From positions 744,001 to 808,000 of the forward strand of contig NZ_CP108538.1 in NCBI RefSeq assembly GCF_035994185.1: 64,000 nucleotides of DNA. The letters run 5' to 3'. This DNA is from Streptomyces sp. NBC_01217. GTDB taxonomy: Bacteria; Actinomycetota; Actinomycetes; Streptomycetales; Streptomycetaceae. Below, in pieces: positions 37,454-45,038 of this stretch (positions are counted from its first letter, which is position 1; each line of letters begins with the position of its first letter). The notes beneath the pieces were generated by a model, which saw nothing but the letters and a program-made list of their open reading frames with translations, did not search any database and had not been told where the DNA came from. A program made the position numbers and the translations under genes.

Positions 37454-40054
37454 TCAGGCGCCTGCGCGCGCCAGCGCGGCGACATCGGCGGCGGACAGCA
37501 CACGGTTGACGAGCCGGAAGTCGTCCACGGCTCCGTGCAGGTACGGGTGTGTGACGTTCTGCGAACGCCCCAGGTAGTTGCGGGTGGTCGCGCCGAGCAG
37601 CAGGGGGCTCGACACCAGCGCGCTGTTGCGTCCGGCCTCGGCCCCGTCGACGTAGAGCACGCCGGTGCCTCCGCCGGTGCGCCCTTCGGCGCCGCCGGTG
37701 AGTGTGACGGCGACATGGGTCCAGATGCCCTGGGGCAGCGCGGCGGAGCCGTCGATGACGTCCTCGCCCTCCATGCCGGCGATCTTCAGGGCGGCGCGGG
37801 CGCGGCCGGAGCCGGTGCGCGGGGTGAGGTAGAAATAGGTGCTCTTGTGGTAGCCGAGGTCGAAGACCCGGGCGGAGTTGGCGAGGGTGTCCACCCGGAC
37901 CCAGGCACTGACCGTCAGTTCGGACAGTCCGGTGATCAGGCCCGGGGGCAGGACTATGTGGCCGTCCACGCCGTCGAGGTCGACCGCGCCTCGTCCGGTG
38001 GCCCAGTGCGCGCCTTTGGCCAGGGAGGCGGCCGGGAAGGTGCCCGTGCTGTCGGCCGTGTCTGTCCCGCTGCCCTCGTCGAGGAGGTAGCGGGCGACCT
38101 CGCGGGCGGTGCGGGGCCGCGGCGGTGCGGCGAAGTAGACGTTGTAGTGCTGGTGGTGCACACGGTGGAAGGGCAGCAGCGACACCTGGACTCCCTCGGC
38201 GCGGGCGGTGAACTCCCCTCGGACCGAGGCGCTTTTCCGTACGGAGGCGGGCTCGATGGCCGGGATCGTGGCCGACTGTGCGGTGCCGTGGGCCCCTGCG
38301 AGGACGACCGGCCCGTATGACAGGGCCTTGACGTGCGGGTTGTCCGGGGCGGGCCGCCAGGTCAGGTCCATGGGCAGGGTGATGTCGACGGTGTCGCCGG
38401 TGCGCCAGTGCCGGTCCAGGGTGAGGTAGCTGCCGGGGCGTGCTTCGGCCCGCGCCTCCTGGCCTGCGACGGTCACGACGGCCCGGCGGCCGTGACCGCC
38501 CTCGCCGAGCCAGCCGGGAATGCGCACCTTCAGTACGAAGCGGCCGCCGCCGTGTACGACGGTGAGGCGGACGCGCTCCGCGTCGGGGTAGCGGGTGTCC
38601 TGGCGGAGCGTCACCCCACGCTGCGTCCAGGTGACCTGGGACGGGATGAAGAGGTTGACGTACAGCGTGTCTTCGCGGTGGGCGTAGATGGTGTCCGCGA
38701 ATTTCGTCTGTGTCTCCAGCGCCGTGCCGTGGTCGCAGGAGAAGTTGTCGTAGTCACTGCTGTAACTGCCGGGCGCGGCGCCGAGCCCGCCCTTCGGCTG
38801 CCGCTGCGAGCCCGCCCACAGGCCGGTGTAGTACGTGACGTAGCCGTGCGCGGAGTCGGGGTCCTGTTCGGCGAGCATCTGGTTGAGCAGGGTCCACTCG
38901 TAGTGGTCCATGTATGCGGCCGTGCCCGGGTCGTGCAGGAACAGCTGCCGGCCGAGCTTGAGCATGTTGTAGCTGTTGCAGTTCTCGCAGGTGTCCTCGG
39001 AGAGCCGGCTGACGATCTCGCCGGGCGGGCCGAAGAGTTCCTGGTTGGAGTTGCCGCCGATGGCGTAGGAGTGGTCTCGGACCACGGTGTGCCAGAAGTG
39101 GGAGGCGATGCGCAGATAGCGCTCGTCCCCGGTGGCCTCGTACGTGTGGACCGTGCCCACGATTTTCGCGATCTCGGTGTTCGCGTGCCGGCCGGCGAGT
39201 TCGTCCCGGCCCTCGGAAAGGGGTCCGTACAGCTCCTCGTGATCGAAGCGGCGCGCGGCGCGCAGCGCGGTGGGGTCGCCGGTGGCCAGGTGCAGACGGG
39301 CGAGCACGTCGTTCATGCCGCCGAACTCGACCTTCAGCACCGACTGCATCGTGTCGTACGGCAGAGCGGCGGTGCGCCGGTCCGCCCAGGCGGCCATGGC
39401 GCGGAGCACGTCCAGCGCCTGTGCGTCGCCGGTCAGTTCGTGGCAGTCCAGCAGTCCGGCCATGATCTTGTGGATGGTGTAGTACGGCGCCCAGGGCCTG
39501 CCTCCCGACTCCAGCTGGTCGAAGACCTGCTCGGGGAAGGCCGAGAGGTATCCGGGCGAGAAGCCCGCGGCCGGGGACGCCGCCTGGCACTCGGCGAGCA
39601 CGGCGACGATCCGGCGGGCCTTCGCCGCGTACGCCTCGTCGCCCGTGTTGGCGTGGGCGAGGGCGAGGCCGGACAGCAGATGTCCGGTGGTGTGACCCCT
39701 GAGCTGCACGGTCGGTGCCTCCCAGCCGCCGCACGGATCGGCGGTGGAGGGCAGGCCGACGTTGAGGCGGAAGGTGTGCAGCAGCCGGTCGGCGTCGACG
39801 TCCAGCAGATAGGCGCAGGTGCGGCGCATATTGGCGCGAAAGGGGCTGTCGAGGAGCGTGACCGACCGCAGCGGGAAGCTTTTCAGTACCGGTCGGCGGG
39901 GCTCGTTCGCGGCGGTCGTGGGGACGTTGTGCGGTGTGGCGGTGTCGCCGGTGGTGACGGCGTTCGCGGTGCCGCCGGATCCCATGGTCAAGGCGGCGGT
40001 GGCCGCGCCTGTCCCCACCATGAAATGACGACGGGTCAGCGGATGTCCGGGCAT
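37454..40054 (-). CDS. Secreted GH127-type beta-L-arabinofuranosidase with LamG domain
   Basis: An 866-residue protein: Tat signal (LTRRHFMVGTGAATAALTMG), a DUF1680/GH127 (alpha/alpha)6 domain (about 55-640), and a C-terminal laminin-G-like carbohydrate-binding domain (about 665-860). The zinc/cysteine site is seen as SEDTCENC and later NFSCDHGT; the second Cys of the usual Cys-Cys pair is Asp. The family cleaves beta-L-arabinofuranosides through a cysteine nucleophile. It is the first gene of the leftward hydrolase operon, behind AAGGAGCTGC, with a LacI-type operator 39 bases upstream. Confidence 0.82.
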   Translation of the reverse strand: MPGHPLTRRHFMVGTGAATAALTMGSGGTANAVTTGDTATPHNVPTTAANEPRRPVLKSFPLRSVTLLDSPFRANMRRTCAYLLDVDADRLLHTFRLNVGLPSTADPCGGWEAPTVQLRGHTTGHLLSGLALAHANTGDEAYAAKARRIVAVLAECQAASPAAGFSPGYLSAFPEQVFDQLESGGRPWAPYYTIHKIMAGLLDCHELTGDAQALDVLRAMAAWADRRTAALPYDTMQSVLKVEFGGMNDVLARLHLATGDPTALRAARRFDHEELYGPLSEGRDELAGRHANTEIAKIVGTVHTYEATGDERYLRIASHFWHTVVRDHSYAIGGNSNQELFGPPGEIVSRLSEDTCENCNSYNMLKLGRQLFLHDPGTAAYMDHYEWTLLNQMLAEQDPDSAHGYVTYYTGLWAGSQRQPKGGLGAAPGSYSSDYDNFSCDHGTALETQTKFADTIYAHREDTLYVNLFIPSQVTWTQRGVTLRQDTRYPDAERVRLTVVHGGGRFVLKVRIPGWLGEGGHGRRAVVTVAGQEARAEARPGSYLTLDRHWRTGDTVDITLPMDLTWRPAPDNPHVKALSYGPVVLAGAHGTAQSATIPAIEPASVRKSASVRGEFTARAEGVQVSLLPFHRVHHQHYNVYFAAPPRPRTAREVARYLLDEGSGTDTADSTGTFPAASLAKGAHWATGRGAVDLDGVDGHIVLPPGLITGLSELTVSAWVRVDTLANSARVFDLGYHKSTYFYLTPRTGSGRARAALKIAGMEGEDVIDGSAALPQGIWTHVAVTLTGGAEGRTGGGTGVLYVDGAEAGRNSALVSSPLLLGATTRNYLGRSQNVTHPYLHGAVDDFRLVNRVLSAADVAALARAGA

Positions 40055-40092
40055 CGAGGTGCAGCTCCTTCGAACCTACGGGCAACGTGATT

Positions 40093-40146
40093 GAAACGTT
40101 TCGCAGAGCTGACGGCCACTCTGGGGCCACCATGGCGTCTCGTCAA
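40093..40146 (-). promoter_or_regulatory. Promoter and LacI-type operator of the leftward hydrolase operon
   Basis: Read on the minus strand, TTGACG (40146-40141), a 17-base gap and CAGAGT (40123-40118) form a plausible promoter. The perfect palindrome GAAACGTTTC (40102-40093) follows about 9 bases after the predicted start. It shares its core with the three other operators of the rhamnose locus. Confidence 0.55.
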
Positions 40147-40179
40147 GACGCCTGCAGTAAGGGAAAATCGACGTACCCC

Positions 40180-40234
40180 TTGCCTTGGCCCGGCCACGCC
40201 CGTATGTTTCCGCCAGTTTTCTTGAATCGTTCAA
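40180..40234 (+). promoter_or_regulatory. Promoter and LacI-type operator of the rightward GH106 gene
   Basis: TTGCCT (40180-40185), a 17-base gap and TATGTT (40203-40208) predict a start near 40215. The operator TTGAATCGTTCAA (40222-40234) lies immediately downstream, where a bound repressor would block elongation. Confidence 0.55.
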
Positions 40235-40250
40235 ACCGAGGGAGCACCGA

Positions 40251-43200
40251 GTGCACGGCGAGAAGACGGCCATGGGCCTGCGGCGAAGAGCACTGCTGAA
40301 GATGGGGGCCGCGGCGGGCGCGGTCATGGCTCTGCCCTGGGGCACGGCTGCCGAGGCGGCCGCGGCAACAGGACGGCCCGCAGCGGGCCCGGGAGCGGCC
40401 CTTCCCCGCCGCTTCGCCGAGCCGAGCCCCGCGGTCCGCCCCAAGTTCCGCTGGTGGTGGCCCGATGCCCTGGTGGACACCGGCGAGATCGAGCGCGAGA
40501 TCGACCAGATCGCGGCCGCGGGCTTCGGCGGTGTCGAGATCGCCGCCGTCACGCACAGCCTGAGCGAGCCGGTCGACCCGGCCCTCAACGGCTGGGGCAC
40601 GCCCGCCTGGGTCCGCGCGGTGGAGGCCGCGCTGCGCCGGGCCGCCAAGCGTGACGTCACCGTCGACCTGACCATCGGGCCCGCGTGGCCCGCCGCCGTC
40701 CCGTCGATCACGCCCGACAGCCCGGGCGCCATCAAGGAACTCGCCCACGGCCGCGTCACGGTGACCGCTGGGCAGACCTACACCGGGCCCGTCCCCGAGC
40801 CCGGCACCGAGCCGGCCACCGGCGTCACCGCGCGGGAGCTGCTCCTCGTCCAGGCGGTCCGCGTCGCCGAAGGCTCCTCCCCCACCGCACAGCCCGTCCT
40901 GCTGGACCGGGGCACCGTCACCGACATCACGGCATCCGTCGAGGACGGCGGCCTCACCTGGGCGGCACCCGAGGACGGCGGCACCTGGCTCGTCATCGCG
41001 TACTGGGAACGCGGCTCCGGCCAGCGCCCCGAGGGGCCCGACCACACCGCCCCGGCCGCTTATGTCGTCGATCACTTCGCCGCCTCGGGCACCCGCGCGG
41101 TCACCGGCTTCTGGGAGCGGCACATCCTGACCCCGCAGGTGCGCAAGCTGCTGCGCGAGACGGGCGGCGCCCTGTTCGAGGACTCCCTCGAACTGGAGAC
41201 CGACGAGACGCTGTGGACGCCGGAGTTCCCCGCCGAGTTCGAGAAGCGAACGGGCTACTCGGTGCTGCCGTATCTGGCGACGGTCGTCGAGCGGGACGAG
41301 GACCCCGTCTTCGGTTTCGGCCCGGACGTCGACAAGGCGGTCCGCCTCGACGTCCTGGAGGTGTTCACCGACCTGTACGTCGAGAACCACCTCACCCCGC
41401 TCCAGGAATGGGCGCACGGTCTCGGACTCCGGCTGCGGGTCCAGCCGTACGGCCCCGGGACGGACTCGATGTACGCGTCCGCGCTCCTCGACATCACCGA
41501 GGGCGAGTCGCTCGGGTTCAAGAACCCCGACGACTTCCGCTGCCTGGCCGGCGGACGGGACATGGGCGGCAAGCTCATCCTGTCCGACGAGGCGGGCGCG
41601 ACGGCGGGCGGCGCCTACGCCACCGCCTGGGACGCGACGCTGAAGAAGCTCGTCATCCAGTACGCGGCGGGGGTCAACCAGGCCGTCTTCCACGGCTTCG
41701 GCTACGCCGAGGCGCCCGGCGCGGCCTGGCCCGGCTTCGCCGCGTTCTCGCCGTACCACGGCGGCTCGGGATACGGCGACGCGTGGGGTCCGCGCCAGCC
41801 CACCTGGGGCCATGTCCCCGCCATCGCGGGCTATCTGAGCCGTACGCAGCAGATCCTGCAGACCGGCGTCAACCGGGCCGACATAGGCATCCTGCGCCAG
41901 CAGGGGCCCGCAGGTACCGGCCTCGGCGCCCCGTGGTTCACCGCGGAAGGGGTTCCGGTCGGCTGGACCCACCTCTTCCTCAGCCCCCGGCTGCTGGAGC
42001 TGCCCGCCGCGAAGGTGCGCGGGGGACGGCTGGCTCCGGACGGGCCCGGCTTCAAGGCGCTGGTCTTCGAGGGCGATGTGCTGCGGGGCAAGGAACACAC
42101 CCTCCAGATCGACGTCGCACAGAAGCTCATCGGTTATGCCAGGGCGGGACTCCCGGTGATCGTCATCGGGAACTGGTCCGACGCCCGGGTACCCGGCCTG
42201 CCCGGGCCCGGGGACAACAACCGGCTGCGCGCCCTGCTCGCCGAGCTGACGGCACTGCCGAAGGTGCGCGTCGTCGCGGACCGCCCCGATGTGCCGCAGG
42301 CCATCGCCGCGCTCGGCATCCGGCGCGATGTGGAGTACGCGCAGTCCTCGATGCTGGTGCACGCGCACCGGGCGGACGGGGACGCCGACTACTACTTCTT
42401 CGCCAACGACGCGGTGTCGAAGAAGGGTTCGAACGGTACGCCCATCAGCCACGACGTCACCCTGGCCGCGCCCCGGCCGGACGCCGTGCCCTACCGCCTC
42501 GACGCCTGGACCGGCTCGATCGAGCCGCTGCCCCTGTACTCGCGCACCGACGACGGCCGGATCCGGCTGCGTGTCTCCCTGGAGCCGGGCGCGACCACGG
42601 TCATCGCCCTGGTCCGGCCCGGCGCATGGGATGGCGCGGGGGTCGGCGCAGGGCTCGGCGTCTCCCACCGGTACGCGACGGACAGCGAGGCCGAGGCGGT
42701 GCGCCGGGGCGCGGGCGGCCGTCTGGAGATCCGCGACACGCGTGCGGGCACCTTCCGTACGACGCTCCAGGACCGCGGGACCACCCGCACGGTCACCACC
42801 ACCCTCGGCGGGCTGCCCGAGCCGATGCCGCTCACCCACTGGGAACTCACGGTCGAGGACTGGCAGCCGGGCACGCGACCGTCGCAGACGGTGAAGGAGC
42901 GCCGCGAGCTGGTGCTGGACGGCCTGCGGGCCTGGCCGGAGATCCCCGAGCTGCTGGACTCCTCCGGGGTCGGCCGCTACCGCACGACCGTGCACCTCGA
43001 CGCTCCCTGGACCGGCGGTTACGGCGCCCATCTCGAACTCGGCGAGGTCTTCGACACCTTCCGCGTCACGGTCAACGGCCATCGCCTCCCGCCTGCCGAC
43101 CAGTTGACTCCGAAGATCGACCTCGCCCCGCACCTGCGGCGCGGCTCCAACACCATCGAGGTCGAGGTCGCCACCACGCTGCTCAACCGCCTGCGGGTGG

Positions 43201-43298
43201 CCAACGCCCCCGTATTCGGCGGAGCCAAGCGGCAGAACTACGGCCTGGTGGGCCCGGTACGGCTGGTTCCGTACGGGAGGGCGGCACTGGAGCGCTGA
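40251..43298 (+). CDS. Secreted alpha-L-rhamnosidase, GH106 type
   Basis: A 1015-residue protein with a Tat signal (LRRRALLKMGAAAGAVMALP). The barrel starts with FRWWWPDALVDTGEIEREIDQIAAAGFGGVEI. It continues with ALFEDSLELETDETLWTP, which includes acidic residues that may be catalytic, and HGFGYAEAPG. A C-terminal galactose-binding-like domain has LELGEVFDTFRVTVNG. The GTG at 40251 is preferred because GGGAGCACC precedes it; an ATG at 40272 would also keep the Tat motif. It diverges from the other three hydrolase genes and is followed by strong hairpins. Confidence 0.82.
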   Translation: MHGEKTAMGLRRRALLKMGAAAGAVMALPWGTAAEAAAATGRPAAGPGAALPRRFAEPSPAVRPKFRWWWPDALVDTGEIEREIDQIAAAGFGGVEIAAVTHSLSEPVDPALNGWGTPAWVRAVEAALRRAAKRDVTVDLTIGPAWPAAVPSITPDSPGAIKELAHGRVTVTAGQTYTGPVPEPGTEPATGVTARELLLVQAVRVAEGSSPTAQPVLLDRGTVTDITASVEDGGLTWAAPEDGGTWLVIAYWERGSGQRPEGPDHTAPAAYVVDHFAASGTRAVTGFWERHILTPQVRKLLRETGGALFEDSLELETDETLWTPEFPAEFEKRTGYSVLPYLATVVERDEDPVFGFGPDVDKAVRLDVLEVFTDLYVENHLTPLQEWAHGLGLRLRVQPYGPGTDSMYASALLDITEGESLGFKNPDDFRCLAGGRDMGGKLILSDEAGATAGGAYATAWDATLKKLVIQYAAGVNQAVFHGFGYAEAPGAAWPGFAAFSPYHGGSGYGDAWGPRQPTWGHVPAIAGYLSRTQQILQTGVNRADIGILRQQGPAGTGLGAPWFTAEGVPVGWTHLFLSPRLLELPAAKVRGGRLAPDGPGFKALVFEGDVLRGKEHTLQIDVAQKLIGYARAGLPVIVIGNWSDARVPGLPGPGDNNRLRALLAELTALPKVRVVADRPDVPQAIAALGIRRDVEYAQSSMLVHAHRADGDADYYFFANDAVSKKGSNGTPISHDVTLAAPRPDAVPYRLDAWTGSIEPLPLYSRTDDGRIRLRVSLEPGATTVIALVRPGAWDGAGVGAGLGVSHRYATDSEAEAVRRGAGGRLEIRDTRAGTFRTTLQDRGTTRTVTTTLGGLPEPMPLTHWELTVEDWQPGTRPSQTVKERRELVLDGLRAWPEIPELLDSSGVGRYRTTVHLDAPWTGGYGAHLELGEVFDTFRVTVNGHRLPPADQLTPKIDLAPHLRRGSNTIEVEVATTLLNRLRVANAPVFGGAKRQNYGLVGPVRLVPYGRAALER

Positions 43299-43304
43299 CG
43301 GTAG

Positions 43305-43338
43305 GGCGCACCGAACGCCTGAGGCCGCTCGGTGCGCC
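43305..43338 (+). terminator. Hairpin after the GH106 gene
   Basis: GGCGCACCGA (43305-43314) pairs with TCGGTGCGCC (43329-43338) across a 14-base loop, starting 7 bases after the stop. No U-tract follows, as is common in Streptomyces terminators. Confidence 0.65.
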
Positions 43339-43342
43339 GCAT

Positions 43343-43384
43343 GCCCGAGGGGCCCGCGCGACCTACCGCGCGGGCCCCTCGGGC
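43343..43384. terminator. 18-bp perfect hairpin
   Basis: The arms at 43343-43360 and 43367-43384 are exact complements, all but the ends G/C, with a 6-base loop ACCTAC. This is the most stable of four hairpins in this convergent gap and could stop transcription from both sides. Confidence 0.75.
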
Positions 43385-43415
43385 GTACGTATGTGGCTCC
43401 GGGAAACAGGTGTGG

Positions 43416-43449
43416 ACCGGCCCCGCAGCGCATCCGCTGCGGGGCCGGT
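43416..43449. terminator. 15-bp perfect hairpin
   Basis: ACCGGCCCCGCAGCG (43416-43430) pairs exactly with CGCTGCGGGGCCGGT (43435-43449) over a CATC loop. Confidence 0.7.
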
Positions 43450-43528
43450 GTCCTGACGGAGCGTGTCATGGGCGCAGCCCACGCGCAGCGCAACGCGCAT
43501 CGCCGGCTCACCCTCGTGGCCGGTGGGC

Positions 43529-43568
43529 CGCCGGGTGGGTGAGGGAGCGAGCCCGCACCCACCCGGCG
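43529..43568 (-). terminator. Hairpin after rhaB
   Basis: CGCCGGGTGGGTG (43529-43541) pairs with CACCCACCCGGCG (43556-43568) around a 14-base loop. It lies 3 bases beyond the stop of the leftward rhamnulokinase gene. Confidence 0.65.
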
Positions 43569-43571
43569 TGG

Positions 43572-45038
43572 TCAGTTCCCCGCGATGCGCTGGGCAGCCG
43601 CGTCCCAGGCGGAACGGTCTCCGGACGGCTCGTGGCGCACCAGTGGCTGGGTGCGCACGAGCAGGTCGCGCATCGCCCAGCGGTCGCCGGCCAGGCCGTC
43701 GGCACGGGCCTGGACGAGGACGTTGCCCAGGGCCGCGGCCTCCGCCGGTCCCGCCACCACCGGGAGGCCGCAGGCGTCGGCGGTGAGCCGGCACAGCAGG
43801 GTGTTGCGGGCTCCGCCGCCGACGATGTGCACGACGTCGACCGGGTGGCCGGCGAGCCGTTGTGCGTCCTCGATGGCGCGACGGTGTGCCAGGGCGAGCG
43901 AGTCGAGGATGCAGCGGGTGGTCTCGGCCCTGGTCGTCGGGACCGGCTGGCCCGTCGCACGGCACGCCTCGGCAATGCGCTCGGGCATGCGGCCGGGTGC
44001 CAGGAAGCCGGGGTCCGAGGCGTCGACGACCGACCGCAGGGTCGGCACCTGTGCCGCGCCGTGCAGCAGGGGTTCGACGTCGTGTTCGTTCCAGGCGCGC
44101 ATGCACTCCTGGAGCAGCCACAGTCCCATGATGTTGCGGAGGTGACGGACCGTGCCGTCGATGCCGAGTTCGTTGGTGAAGTTGGCCCGGCGGCTCTCTT
44201 CGGTCAGCACGGGTGCGTCGAGTTCGAGTCCGGCCAGGGACCAGGTCCCGGTGCAGATGTAGGCGAAGCGTTCACCGGCCGCGGCGGGTACGGCGGCGAC
44301 CGCGGATGCGGTGTCGTGGGAGGCCACCGCTGTCACCGGTACGGGGCTGTTCAGCCCTGTCTGCTCCTGTACCGGGGCCAGCAGACGGCCGGCCGGGGTG
44401 CCTGGCCGGCGCAGTGGTGCGAACAGGGTGGTGTCGATGCCCAGGGGCTCGGCGACGCCGCGCGCCCAGTCGCCGGTACGCGGGTCCAGCAGCTGAGTCG
44501 TCGATGCGTTGGTCACCTCCGTGCCGCGTTCGCCGGTGAGCCAGTACGCGATGAGGTCGGGGATCAGCAGCAGCTGCCGCGCCGCCGCCAGCTGGGCCGA
44601 GCCCTGGGCGGCGACGAGCTGGTAGAGCGTGTTGAAGGGGGCGTACTGGATGCCCGTCGCCGCGTAGAGCCGGTCGGCCGGGAGGGTCGCCCACACCTTG
44701 TCGGCGATGCCGTCGGTGCGGGCGTCGCGGTAGTGCGCGGGGTTGCCCAGGAGCGCGCCGTCCGCGTCGAGCAGGCCGTAGTCCACGGCCCAGCTGTCGA
44801 TGCCGATCGAGGCGAGGTGCCCGTCGGTCGCCGCCCCAGCCGCACGCAGGCCGTCCAGGACGCCCGCGTAGAGGCCGGCGATGTTCCAGCGCAGGCCCTC
44901 GGGCAGGCGCACCGGCCGGTTGGGGAAGCGGTGCGCCTCGGTGAGGTCCAGGGTGTCGGGCCCCACGCGGCCGACCATGACGCGTCCGCTGGACGCGCCG
45001 AGGTCGACCGCGGCGTAGGCCTTGTGGTGCTCGTTCAT
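43572..45038 (-). CDS. rhaB: L-rhamnulokinase
   Basis: A 488-residue FGGY-family sugar kinase that phosphorylates L-rhamnulose at C1. The N-terminal phosphate loop region AVDLGASSGRVMVG, the segment SIGIDSWAVDYGLLD with the catalytic Asp region, CTGTWSLAG and the adenosine-site HIVGGGARNTLLC are in the expected order. The start ATG overlaps the stop of rhaEW as ATGA, so the two are translationally coupled. It forms the end of the rhaI-rhaEW-rhaB operon. Confidence 0.93.
   Translation of the reverse strand: MNEHHKAYAAVDLGASSGRVMVGRVGPDTLDLTEAHRFPNRPVRLPEGLRWNIAGLYAGVLDGLRAAGAATDGHLASIGIDSWAVDYGLLDADGALLGNPAHYRDARTDGIADKVWATLPADRLYAATGIQYAPFNTLYQLVAAQGSAQLAAARQLLLIPDLIAYWLTGERGTEVTNASTTQLLDPRTGDWARGVAEPLGIDTTLFAPLRRPGTPAGRLLAPVQEQTGLNSPVPVTAVASHDTASAVAAVPAAAGERFAYICTGTWSLAGLELDAPVLTEESRRANFTNELGIDGTVRHLRNIMGLWLLQECMRAWNEHDVEPLLHGAAQVPTLRSVVDASDPGFLAPGRMPERIAEACRATGQPVPTTRAETTRCILDSLALAHRRAIEDAQRLAGHPVDVVHIVGGGARNTLLCRLTADACGLPVVAGPAEAAALGNVLVQARADGLAGDRWAMRDLLVRTQPLVRHEPSGDRSAWDAAAQRIAGN

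Noticed and set aside
43363..43523. Short minus-strand ORF beginning MRVALRVGCAHDTLRQ with a GAGGGTGAG upstream
   Set aside because: It runs through three terminator-type hairpins in a convergent gap, so it is more likely a by-product of those repeats than a peptide gene.
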